A DNA stretch of 7,758 nucleotides from Kiritimatiellia bacterium (GTDB lineage: Bacteria > Verrucomicrobiota > Kiritimatiellia > RFP12 > UBA1067). This document shows positions 1 to 6,661 of this stretch, in pieces. The number at the start of each line of letters is the position of its first letter. The stretch's first letter is position 1. The stretch is taken from assembly GCA_017479035.1 (NCBI GenBank), contig JAFVCR010000030.1, forward strand, positions 1 through 7,758. Direction: 5' to 3'. Both the position numbers and the translations under genes were made by a program. Under the pieces are notes generated by a model that searched no databases, was not told where the DNA came from, and was given only the letters and a program-made list of their open reading frames with translations.

Positions 1-54
1 CATCTCGCAGAGCGCGAAAGTGCCATTTACGCCGCCCGGGAGGGTGGGTTGTAG
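1..54 (+). CDS. Possible C-terminal end of an upstream gene (partial)
   Basis: Frame 1 is open from the first base to a TAG at 52-54 and reads HLAERESAIYAAREGGL. This mix of charged and small residues looks like a genuine helical protein tail. Sequence after the stop changes character at once to heptamer repeats, which fits the end of a gene followed by an intergenic region. Only 17 codons are visible, so no family can be assigned and chance openness cannot be excluded. If real, the gene lies on the same strand as the downstream operon and is separated from it by about 340 bases. Confidence 0.35.
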   Translation, partial: HLAERESAIYAAREGGL

Positions 55-308
55 AGCGATTCACCCTTATTCTGGATTTTGGATTCACCAAAATAGTTTG
101 CAGTGTGCAGTTTGCAGTTGTCGCGCCGCGTCCATAACTACACACTGCAAATCCTCCGCGGGTGAGGTGCGAAGCCGCACAGGCATGCCCGCGTCCCCAC
201 AGTACACACTTACTCGCGAATCTCTGCGCCTCTGCGTTGATTGCATTTTCAAACTGCACACTGCAAACTGCAAACTACTAACTACTGCGGATTGCGGGTA
301 GAGCGATT
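51..308. repeat. Flanking 11-bp direct repeat around the repeat block
   Basis: The 11-mer GTAGAGCGATT occurs at 51-61 and again at 298-308, in the same orientation. The two copies bracket the whole block holding the heptamer inverted repeat. An insertion with target duplication would look like this, but the inverted arms are not at the edges: they sit about 33 and 20 bases inside the direct repeats. It may instead be a second unit of a composite intergenic repeat. The bracketed bases contain no believable gene. They include one more CACACTGCAAA at 141-151 and a short TCTCTGCGCCTCTGCGTTGA stretch at 221-240 built on CTCTGCG. Confidence 0.5.
95..269. repeat. Heptamer clusters forming a 20-bp perfect inverted repeat
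   Basis: On the left, three units TTTGCAG, TGTGCAG, TTTGCAG run head to tail at 97-117. On the right, CTGCACA, CTGCAAA, CTGCAAA run at 254-274. The arms 95-114 and 250-269 are perfect reverse complements over 20 bases, separated by 135 bases. A middle copy at 141-151 is the exact reverse complement of 97-107, so a shorter 11-bp stem with a 33-base loop can form instead. The period of seven is not a multiple of three, which argues against coding. The likely identity is an intergenic repeat family or miniature element. No transposase is present, and the function is unknown. Confidence 0.7.
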
Positions 309-316
309 TTGCGTGG

Positions 317-345
317 TTGACAAATTTATGGGAATACGCTATAAT
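317..345 (+). promoter_or_regulatory. Consensus sigma-70 promoter of the operon
   Basis: TTGACA lies at 317-322 and TATAAT at 340-345, with a spacer of exactly 17 bases. Both hexamers and the spacing are the textbook optimum for the housekeeping sigma factor. Transcription would start near 351-353, leaving a leader of about 44 bases before the ATG at 396. It points at the first gene, and no other good promoter was seen between the tightly overlapping genes, so it probably drives all six. The match also suggests an organism with ordinary sigma-70 promoters rather than the Bacteroidetes type. The call is by eye from the sequence; activity is inferred. Confidence 0.85.
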
Positions 346-353
346 CCAAAATA

Positions 354-365
354 CCGAAGTTTCGG
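354..365. promoter_or_regulatory. Small palindrome at the predicted transcription start
   Basis: CCGAA (354-358) and TTCGG (361-365) form a perfect inverted repeat around GT. It begins nine bases after the -10 box, essentially at the predicted start point, where a bound repressor would block initiation. In RNA it could also make a four-pair hairpin with a four-base loop at the very 5' end of the transcript. No regulator gene is present in the window. A five-base half site is short enough to arise by chance. Confidence 0.3.
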
Positions 366-395
366 CAACTGGAATTTGAAAGGTTTTGAAATAAG

Positions 396-1202
396 ATGTA
401 TTCTATACTCATATCGCTCGCGGCGGGTGGAGGAACGTTTGCGTTGTTGTGGCTGGGGGCGGACAGTCCCTGGTGGGGGGTGACGCTGGGGATCGTGGCG
501 TTTCTGGCATCGCAGGCGGTGATCGGGCTTAAGATGCGCAAGCAGGTGGCGGCGGTAATGCAGGGAGTGCAGACGATTTTGCAGGAGGGGCAGAAGCGCG
601 TGCAGGAAAAGATCGCGCGCTGGCGCATACGCCCGCCGGGGAATATCAAGGCGGCGCAGGCGGAGATTGCACGCGACCAGAAGCAGTTTTTCACTGCGGC
701 AATAGAGGCGACAGAGGAATTGCGCAAGTTCAAGCGGTGGATGCCGATGATGGAAAGGCAGATAGCCACGGCGCAATTCCAACTGTATTGGAACTTGAAG
801 GATTTTGCGAAGGTGGACGAGCTCATGGGCAAGGCGTTTCTTGCCGATCCGATGATGAAGGCGATGAAACTCGCACGAATGTTCACGAAGGGCGCGGAGA
901 CGGCGGAGATGGCCAGGTTCTACGAGAAAAGCGTAAAGCGCGGCGCATACAACGCCAATGTGATACTTGCTGCGGCGTGGAGCTGGATGCTGGTGCAGAG
1001 GAAGGACATCGATGGCGCGTTCAAGGTGCTGACGGAGGCGTTGAAGAATTCGGACAATGCCACGTTGAAGGCAAACCATGTAAATCTCATGAACAACCGG
1101 CCGACGCATTTCTCCAACTCCGGGCTGGGTGAGCAGTGGTATGCGCTTTTCCTGGAAGAGCCTAGAATCAGGCAGGAAAGGCCGAGAATGCAGTGGAGAT
1201 GA
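396..1202 (+). CDS. Membrane protein with TPR-like helical tail, unknown function
   Basis: This is a 268-residue protein of no family I recognise. Two hydrophobic helices at about residues 3-21 and 26-45 are joined by a short tryptophan-bearing turn (GADSPWWG) and followed by the basic stretch KMRKQ, so the ends probably face the cytoplasm. Residues 46-120 are amphipathic and rich in Gln, Lys and Glu. Residues 120-220 form helix pairs with alternating Ala, Leu and Tyr that resemble degenerate tetratricopeptide units (for example YWNLKDFAKVDELMGKAFL), which suggests protein binding. It is the first gene of the operon, and its TGA overlaps the start of the next gene as ATGA. The ATG at 396 has only a weak Shine-Dalgarno (AAAGG about 12 bases upstream), but it follows the consensus promoter closely and no better start is visible. 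A scaffold or adaptor for the SPFH proteins downstream is a guess from position. Confidence 0.85.
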   Translation: MYSILISLAAGGGTFALLWLGADSPWWGVTLGIVAFLASQAVIGLKMRKQVAAVMQGVQTILQEGQKRVQEKIARWRIRPPGNIKAAQAEIARDQKQFFTAAIEATEELRKFKRWMPMMERQIATAQFQLYWNLKDFAKVDELMGKAFLADPMMKAMKLARMFTKGAETAEMARFYEKSVKRGAYNANVILAAAWSWMLVQRKDIDGAFKVLTEALKNSDNATLKANHVNLMNNRPTHFSNSGLGEQWYALFLEEPRIRQERPRMQWR

Positions 1203-2710
1203 ACGCGCGGCGGCGTTTGGTGGTTTGGCGTATTGCAGGGAGCGTTATGGAGTTTACAAAGGGATTTTTGGCGGTGGCGGCAGCGGCGATTGCGTTAATC
1301 GCGGGCGTATGGGTGTGGTACGGCTGGCGCATCGAGGTGGAGAGCGGCGAGGCTGCGGTGCTCACCAAAAAGACCGGTGAGAACCTGCCGCCCGACGAGA
1401 TACTCGCGCCAAGCGGCGAATACAAGGGCATACAGAGGGATATGCTGCCGGAGGGGAGGTATTTCCGCAATCCCTGGACGTGGGACTGGCAGTATGTGAA
1501 GGCGATAGACATCCCTGCGGGCAAGTTCGGGGTGCTTGTGCGCAAATATGGCAAGACGCTGCCGGCGGGCGAGATAATAGCACGCGACGGGACGTATCGC
1601 GGAATAGTGGAAGAGGTGCTCGGGACGGGCAGGCACCGCATAAATCCGTATGCATACGACGTGAAACTATACGACGACATCACCATAAAGCCGGGGCATG
1701 TGGGCGTGGTGACGCGGCTTACGGGGGCGGACATGCTGAGCGAGAACGCGCCGGCGGGGACGGGGCGCGGGTTCATTGTGGCGCAGGGCGAAAAGGGCGT
1801 GGCGGGGGAGATATTGAACGAGGGGACGCACCGGCTGAATCCATACATATACAGTGTTTCGATAGTAAACATACAAAGCCAGAGGTTTGAACTTGCGGGG
1901 GCGGATGCGATTTCGTTTCTTACGCTGGACGGGTTCACCGTGCAGGCGGAGGGAACGCTGGAGTTCAATTTGCAGGTGGACAAAGTGGCACTGCTCGCGC
2001 ATGAAGTGGGGGACATGGAGGACATACTCCAGAAAATAGTTTTGCCGGCGGCGAGAGGATTCTCGCGCATCGAAGGGAGCAAGAAATACGCCACGGAGTT
2101 CATAGTGGGCGAAAGCCGCCAGGCGTTCCAGAATTCGCTGGAGACGTATCTCAAGGAAGTGTGTGCGCCGTGGGGGGTGAGTTTGAACAGCGTTTTGATA
2201 CGCGATATTTTCGCGCCGCAGGAGGTGGCGGGGATAATCCGCGAAAGGGAACTCGCGGTGCAGGAAGGCAAGAAGATAGAACAGCAGATAGTGCAGGCGC
2301 GTTCCCAAGCGGAACTTGGTAGGCAACAAGCACTGGCCAAGCAGAACAGCGAGAAGGTGGCGGCGCAGACGGAGCAGATACGCCAGACGATAGTGGCGGA
2401 GCAGAAACGCAGCGAGGCCACCATTGCCGCGACGGCGCGGCTGGAGGTGGCCGCCACGGAACTGAAAGCGGCGCAGGCGGATGCCGAGGCCATGTTGACG
2501 CGCGCCGAGGCGGAACGCAAAGTGGTGGAGATGCGCAATGCGGCGGAGGCGGAGGTATTGCGCGAAGAGGTGAACGTGTTTGCGGACGAAAGCGATTACG
2601 TGCGCTCGAAATTGTACGGCAAGGTTGCGCCGCGTTTGAAAGAAGTGGTGACGGCGGATAGACCAGGAGAGATTTTTGGGCTGCCGATGAAGAAAGGGGG
2701 CGAGCAATGA
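1199..2710 (+). CDS. Membrane-anchored SPFH/band-7 protein with vault-like repeats (paralog 1)
   Basis: This 503-residue protein belongs to the stomatin/prohibitin/flotillin/HflK-C class, whose members form large membrane-bound oligomers. A basic N-terminus (MNARRR) precedes one transmembrane helix at about 23-42. Three related beta modules follow at about 46-104, 105-162 and 163-224. They share the pattern I-x-x-G-x-x-G-V-x-x-x-x-G, then a KG(I/V) turn, then G-x-(Y/H)-x-x-NP. The SPFH core spans about 225-346 and ends in the hallmark IRDIFAPQEVAGIIRERELA. Residues 346-461 form a long Ala/Glu/Gln-rich coiled coil, followed by a short tail. ATG 1199 is chosen because it makes an ATGA overlap with the preceding stop, as at every other junction of this operon. 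ATG 1247 has a better Shine-Dalgarno (AGGGAG, four bases upstream) and would give 487 residues; GTG 1193 is less likely. No protease or NfeD-type domain is present. The family call is firm; the partner and substrate are unknown. Confidence 0.9.
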   Translation: MNARRRLVVWRIAGSVMEFTKGFLAVAAAAIALIAGVWVWYGWRIEVESGEAAVLTKKTGENLPPDEILAPSGEYKGIQRDMLPEGRYFRNPWTWDWQYVKAIDIPAGKFGVLVRKYGKTLPAGEIIARDGTYRGIVEEVLGTGRHRINPYAYDVKLYDDITIKPGHVGVVTRLTGADMLSENAPAGTGRGFIVAQGEKGVAGEILNEGTHRLNPYIYSVSIVNIQSQRFELAGADAISFLTLDGFTVQAEGTLEFNLQVDKVALLAHEVGDMEDILQKIVLPAARGFSRIEGSKKYATEFIVGESRQAFQNSLETYLKEVCAPWGVSLNSVLIRDIFAPQEVAGIIRERELAVQEGKKIEQQIVQARSQAELGRQQALAKQNSEKVAAQTEQIRQTIVAEQKRSEATIAATARLEVAATELKAAQADAEAMLTRAEAERKVVEMRNAAEAEVLREEVNVFADESDYVRSKLYGKVAPRLKEVVTADRPGEIFGLPMKKGGEQ

Positions 2711-4440
2711 GGAATGTTGCGGTGCCGGCGGCGATGGTGGCATTGGCGCTTGCGGGCGGGGTGTGCATGTTCGTGTGGGAGAGCTGCCGCGTGAGCGTGC
2801 CGGAGGGGTACATGGCGATTGTAACAACGAAGACGGGAGACGAATTGCCGGAGGGGGCGATCCTCGCGGAGCCGGGGCAGAAAGGCGTGCAGCGCATACC
2901 GCTTGCGGAGGGGAGGCATTTTCTCAATCCGGTGAACAACGACTGGCGTATAGTGCCAGTTACGCAAATACCGGCGGGGTCGATAGGCGTGGTTACATCC
3001 AAGACGGGCAAGGAACTGTCGGCGGGAGAGATTCTGGCGGCGGATGGGGATTCCAAAGGCGTGTGGAAAGATGTCCTGGGACCGGGGACATACAGGTTGA
3101 ATCCCGAGGGATATACGGTAGACATACGAAATGCGATAAACATTCCGATAGGATATGTGGGCGTGGTGACAAGCCAGACGGGGCGGCCGGCGAGGAAGGG
3201 GGAGTTTGCAAAACTTGGCGAGAAGGGCGTGATGGAGAACGTTCTGCAGCCGGGATTGTATTACATAAACCCGCGCGCGTACCAGGTGGATGTGGTGGAA
3301 ATAGGGATGAACCAGGTGAGCATTGTGGGGAGGGGAGGGACGGTAGTCCTCACGAAAGCGCAGAATACGAGCGTGAACGGGCTTGCAGATTTGCAGGAGG
3401 AAACGCTGAACCTCCAGAGCGCAAAGCGCGCGGAATACATCGAGCGCAATGCGGATCTGGTGCAGAGCACGGGAAAGATCGCACCGCTTTCAAGCTGGGG
3501 TGGGGCGGCATCGCGCAAAGCGAAGACGAAAAAGGCGGAACCCGCAAGGATGGATAATGTGGAGAGTGCGCTGCAGAGCGTGATACCGGCGGCGCAGAGC
3601 GATTCGGCAGCATTCGGGATGAACCAATTTGTGCAGTTTCCGTCATCCGACGGGTTTGCGATAATGCTCGACATGACAGTGGAGTTCGAGTTGATGCCGG
3701 AGAATATTTCGCGCATCTTCATGCTATACGGCGATTTGCCGGCGGTGGTGGGCAAGATAATACTGCCGCAGATTTTGAGCGTGAGCCGCATAAAGGGCAG
3801 TGGATACAAGGCGCGCGAGTTTATAGACGGAGAGGGACGGCAGAAATTCCAGCGGGAAATGACCGACGAGCTCGTAAGGATTCTTGGCGAGAAGGGAATA
3901 CTCGTGAAGAATGCGATAGTGAGGCATGTGGAGGTGCCGCCAGACATTCTCGCGCCGATACAGGCAACGTCCATTGCAAAAGAGCAGGATCTCACAAACA
4001 AGACGCAGCAGGAAACCGCAAAGAAACAGGCCGAACTGAACACAGAAACGGCAAGGGTGGAGCAACTAAAACGCGAAGTGGAGCAGGAGACGCTGAAACT
4101 CGTGGCAACGATAGGAGCGCAGACGGAGAAGGCTGTAAGGCAGATAGCGGCAGAGACGCAACTTGAGGTGGCGGGAATAAATCTGGAGACGGCAAAGATA
4201 CAGGCGCAGATAACGGAAACCCGCGGCGCGGCGCAGGTGAAGGCAAAATTTGTGGTGGACAACGAAACGGCTTTGGGGGCGCAGCGCAAGGCAAAGGTTT
4301 TCAAGGATCCGTCCACGCTGGCCGATTTGAAGTTTGCAGAGGAGTTGGGGGACGATCTTTCGATAAAGGTGTTGCACGCGGGAGAGGGGACGCTGTGGAC
4401 GGATCTGAAGAGTGCGGGAGTGGCGATACCTGCGAAATGA
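2707..4440 (+). CDS. Membrane-anchored SPFH/band-7 protein with vault-like repeats (paralog 2)
   Basis: This is a 577-residue paralog of the preceding gene with the same order of parts. A transmembrane helix lies at about 5-24. Three beta modules lie at about 31-87, 88-145 and 146-198, with clear repeats (IVTTKTG, GVVTSKTG, GVVTSQTG, then LNP, LNP, INP). An inserted linker of about 100 residues (205-308) is low in predicted structure and carries a basic patch, SRKAKTKK. The SPFH core is at about 312-425, followed by a Gln/Thr/Glu-rich coiled coil at 425-515 and a C-terminal domain of about 60 residues. A 16-base identity (1698-1713 with 3155-3170, encoding VGVVT) also supports duplication. 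The start overlaps the upstream stop as ATGA and has an AGGGGG ribosome site six bases before it. The tandem pair recalls HflK/HflC and suggests a hetero-oligomer, but no FtsH-like protease gene is in the window. The cysteine at residue 20 does not fit a lipobox. Confidence 0.9.
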   Translation: MRNVAVPAAMVALALAGGVCMFVWESCRVSVPEGYMAIVTTKTGDELPEGAILAEPGQKGVQRIPLAEGRHFLNPVNNDWRIVPVTQIPAGSIGVVTSKTGKELSAGEILAADGDSKGVWKDVLGPGTYRLNPEGYTVDIRNAINIPIGYVGVVTSQTGRPARKGEFAKLGEKGVMENVLQPGLYYINPRAYQVDVVEIGMNQVSIVGRGGTVVLTKAQNTSVNGLADLQEETLNLQSAKRAEYIERNADLVQSTGKIAPLSSWGGAASRKAKTKKAEPARMDNVESALQSVIPAAQSDSAAFGMNQFVQFPSSDGFAIMLDMTVEFELMPENISRIFMLYGDLPAVVGKIILPQILSVSRIKGSGYKAREFIDGEGRQKFQREMTDELVRILGEKGILVKNAIVRHVEVPPDILAPIQATSIAKEQDLTNKTQQETAKKQAELNTETARVEQLKREVEQETLKLVATIGAQTEKAVRQIAAETQLEVAGINLETAKIQAQITETRGAAQVKAKFVVDNETALGAQRKAKVFKDPSTLADLKFAEELGDDLSIKVLHAGEGTLWTDLKSAGVAIPAK

Positions 4441-4799
4441 GGATGCGGAAGAAAATGCTGGAACTCAAAGACATCGAAGTGGATTGCATATTGGGAGATT
4501 TGCCGGAGGAGAGGCTGTTCCCGCGCTGGATATTGGTGGATGTCGCGCTTGCGTTTGATGCCGCCAAGGCGGGCGAAAGCGATGCACTGGAGGATACCAT
4601 CGACTACGCGTACCTAGTGGAGGATATACGAACGGTGCTCAAGCACGCGCAATGCCGGCTGTTGGAGCGCGCGGCGAAACTTATTCTGGAACTTTGCCTG
4701 GAGGACGCGCGCGTTACGGCGGCGAAGGTGTGCGTGCGCAAGAAAAATTCGATGCCCGGGCTTGGCGAGGCCGGCATAATCATGGAGGGCAAGGCATGA
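4437..4799 (+). CDS. folB: Dihydroneopterin aldolase
   Basis: This is a 120-residue enzyme of folate synthesis that cleaves 7,8-dihydroneopterin to 6-hydroxymethyl-7,8-dihydropterin and glycolaldehyde. It is a cytosolic, tunnel-fold oligomer in known members, and the length matches the family exactly. Visible landmarks in order are: the opening strand LELKDIEVDCILG with Gly20; the second strand WILVDVALAF; DYAYL with Tyr57; LLERAA with Glu77, the substrate-anchoring glutamate; and VRKKNSMPG, whose Lys102 or Lys103 is the likely catalytic lysine. The end, AGIIMEGKA, is the usual last strand. ATG 4437 overlaps the upstream TGA as ATGA. ATG 4443 and 4455 are also possible, and the conserved region begins only at about residue 7. 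The sister epimerase FolX cannot be fully excluded. No other folate gene lies in the window, so its place between SPFH genes and a sugar enzyme is unexplained. Confidence 0.88.
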   Translation: MRMRKKMLELKDIEVDCILGDLPEERLFPRWILVDVALAFDAAKAGESDALEDTIDYAYLVEDIRTVLKHAQCRLLERAAKLILELCLEDARVTAAKVCVRKKNSMPGLGEAGIIMEGKA

Positions 4800-6661
4800 C
4801 GCTTCAATATCCAAAGCGTGCGATAGTGCTTGCCGCAGGACTGGGGCAGAGATTGCAACCGCTGACGTGGGCATTCCCAAAGCCGGTGCTGCCGATGTGG
4901 GGGATGCCGATGTTGCATCGTATATTCGCGCTTCTGCAAAAATGGGGAGTGGAGGAAATCGCGGTGAACACGCACCATCTGCCGGAGATGGTGGATCGTT
5001 GCGTGAAGGATTACGTCCGCGCGAGCGAAGGAGCGGTGCGCATCATCGTGAACCACGAGCCAGAGATACTCGGAACGGGCGGCGTGCTGAAGCCGTTGCG
5101 CGGATTCATAGGCAACGAGCCGTTCTGGCTGGTGAATGGCGACATCGTGATAGAGGATCTCGACGCGAAGGCTATACTTGAGGCATTTGCCAAATCTGGA
5201 GGTTTCGCGGGTGCGTGGGTGAGTGAATCGTTTGGCCCGCGCACGGTGGAGATGGATCCAGAAGGGCGCATATGCAATTGGCACAGCGATGTTGCGGGCG
5301 ATTGGGGGACGTATACGTATTGCGGCGTGGCGGTGCTGGCACCGGAGATAACAAAGTATCTGCCGGAGACGGCTTTTTCGTCGATAGTGGACGCATACGA
5401 AAAGGCGATGTTCGAGGACGGAAAATTCGTGACGGGCGCGGAGGTGGAGAATTCCTACTGGGCGGACTGCGGCACGCTGGAGCGTTATCTCGAGGCGCAT
5501 GCCGCGCTGGATCCTGAACGGTTCGAGGAAAATCCAAACGTATTGTTCGAGGGCGTGAAACTTGCAGACACTGCAGATCTTGCCGGAGTGGTGGCGACTG
5601 GTGGACTTGTGGGGGGAGAGTGGATGCGAGCCGCGCTTGTGGGGCTTGTGCAGCTCAAGTGCGGCGAGGCAGGTGCGCTATGCGCGGCTGCGGACGCGCT
5701 TGGATGGGAAAGAGATGATGTGGCCGTGGAATTTCTAGGCAAACGCGGCAGCGACAGGAGTTTCTGGCGGTTCGCTAACGGCGATGAACGCGCGATAGCG
5801 ATTTGCTACGACGATGCAGCGCGTCCTGAAAACGCCAACTACGCCGCATGTGCGAGGCTCCTTGCGGAAAACGGAGTGGCGGCAGTAAAAGTGCTTGCAG
5901 ATCTGCCGGAGAAGAAGGTGCTGGTGCTGGAGGACTGCGGAGACGATTCGCTGGAGAAACGCGCCAACAAGAAGGGCGCGGACTTGGTGAAACTGTACGT
6001 CCCCGTAATGGAGAAAATAAAAAAGTTCCATGAAGTCCGGCCGGACGAGAGGCTGTTGCAAGAGCCGTTTGACGATGCGCTATATGCATGGGAGCGCGAA
6101 CTTTTCGTGCGCGAGGCGTTGCAGGGACGCTGGGGAATGGATGCGATTCCAGAGGCAGTGGCACGGGAGCTTGATTGCGTGGCGGAAACATTGAAAGCGC
6201 AGCGGCAGGTGCTATTGCACCGCGATGCGCAGAGTTCCAACGTGCTCTACGGCAAGGATGGCGCGGAGGTGTTCATCGATTTCCAGGGGATGCGGCTTGG
6301 CGCGGCGGCATACGACGTGGCAAGTTTCCTGTATGATCCCTACGTGCCGCTGGACGAGCGCGACCGTGCAACGCTGGCGGGGGTGTACGGCATCGAACGC
6401 AAACTCTTGGCGTATGGCGCGGTGCAGAGGCTCGTGCAGGCGACGGGTGCGTTTTGTCGCCTTGCCGCTGCGGGTCAGAAGCATTTTGAGCACCACATTC
6501 CGCAGGCACTTGCCAATTTGCTGGCGGCGGCGGACGATGCGGACATGGATGCCACGGGCGCGTTTGCGGAAGACTTGATAGCCCGTGAAAACATGCGCGG
6601 AGGCGGGCATCACCACCATCATCATTGCGGCTGCGGCTGCGAGGGAGGGCATCGCGGATGA
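4796..6661 (+). CDS. Bifunctional MurU-like nucleotidyltransferase and AmgK-like sugar kinase
   Basis: This 621-residue fusion probably phosphorylates an amino sugar (MurNAc or GlcNAc) at the anomeric position and then makes the UDP-sugar, as AmgK and MurU do separately in Pseudomonas cell-wall recycling. Residues 1-235 are the nucleotidyltransferase: LAAGLGQRLQPLT (12-24) with FPKP, NGD with Asp116 for the metal, and DCGT (224-227). Residues 245-310 resemble a degenerate left-handed beta helix or linker. Residues 311-600 are the aminoglycoside-phosphotransferase-type kinase: GSDRSFWRF (318-326) as nucleotide loop, HRDAQSSN with Asp477 and Asn482 as the catalytic loop, and IDFQGMRLG with Asp495 as the metal ligand. 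The protein ends in GGG, six histidines (605-610) and CGCGC. ATG 4796 is chosen from the ATGA overlap, a GGAGGG upstream and the immediate start of the fold. Substrate is inferred from the pairing; another sugar is possible. Confidence 0.85.
   Translation: MTLQYPKRAIVLAAGLGQRLQPLTWAFPKPVLPMWGMPMLHRIFALLQKWGVEEIAVNTHHLPEMVDRCVKDYVRASEGAVRIIVNHEPEILGTGGVLKPLRGFIGNEPFWLVNGDIVIEDLDAKAILEAFAKSGGFAGAWVSESFGPRTVEMDPEGRICNWHSDVAGDWGTYTYCGVAVLAPEITKYLPETAFSSIVDAYEKAMFEDGKFVTGAEVENSYWADCGTLERYLEAHAALDPERFEENPNVLFEGVKLADTADLAGVVATGGLVGGEWMRAALVGLVQLKCGEAGALCAAADALGWERDDVAVEFLGKRGSDRSFWRFANGDERAIAICYDDAARPENANYAACARLLAENGVAAVKVLADLPEKKVLVLEDCGDDSLEKRANKKGADLVKLYVPVMEKIKKFHEVRPDERLLQEPFDDALYAWERELFVREALQGRWGMDAIPEAVARELDCVAETLKAQRQVLLHRDAQSSNVLYGKDGAEVFIDFQGMRLGAAAYDVASFLYDPYVPLDERDRATLAGVYGIERKLLAYGAVQRLVQATGAFCRLAAAGQKHFEHHIPQALANLLAAADDADMDATGAFAEDLIARENMRGGGHHHHHHCGCGCEGGHRG
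6642..6649 (+). promoter_or_regulatory. Strong ribosome binding site inside the preceding gene's tail
   Basis: AGGGAGGG ends eight bases before the ATG at 6658 and is the best Shine-Dalgarno match seen at a start in the window. It lies within the Glu-Gly-Gly codons of the upstream protein's last residues, so part of that tail's composition may be forced by this site. It supports ATG 6658 over the in-frame ATGs at 6682, 6694 and 6739. Confidence 0.65.

Noticed and set aside
32..47. A terminator hairpin (CCGCCC, loop GGGA, GGGTGG)
   Set aside because: The stem has only six pairs including one G-T, and no run of T follows; it also overlaps the possible end of the upstream gene.
95..277. A CRISPR array from the repeated TGCAAACTG units
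   Set aside because: The units are only seven bases, contiguous without spacers and in opposing orientations; there are no cas genes.
20..301. A 93-codon plus-strand frame in the upstream region
   Set aside because: It is made largely of the heptamer repeats read through in one frame, is Cys-rich without pattern, and has no ribosome site.
1168..2538. A 456-codon minus-strand frame
   Set aside because: It lies opposite the SPFH gene, is dominated by Ser, Ala and Pro with no domain, and results from codon bias on the coding strand.
2707..2766. A lipoprotein signal peptide in the second SPFH protein
   Set aside because: The residues before Cys20 are Gly-Gly-Val, which do not fit a lipobox; a simple membrane anchor is the better reading.
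3261..4316. A 351-codon minus-strand frame
   Set aside because: It is the complement of the second SPFH gene, with Ser/Cys/Phe-rich sequence of low quality and no neighbours on that strand.
6608..6625. An engineered His-tag from a vector
   Set aside because: The surrounding sequence is continuous with native genes, the stop overlaps the next start as at all other junctions, and no vector sequence is seen.
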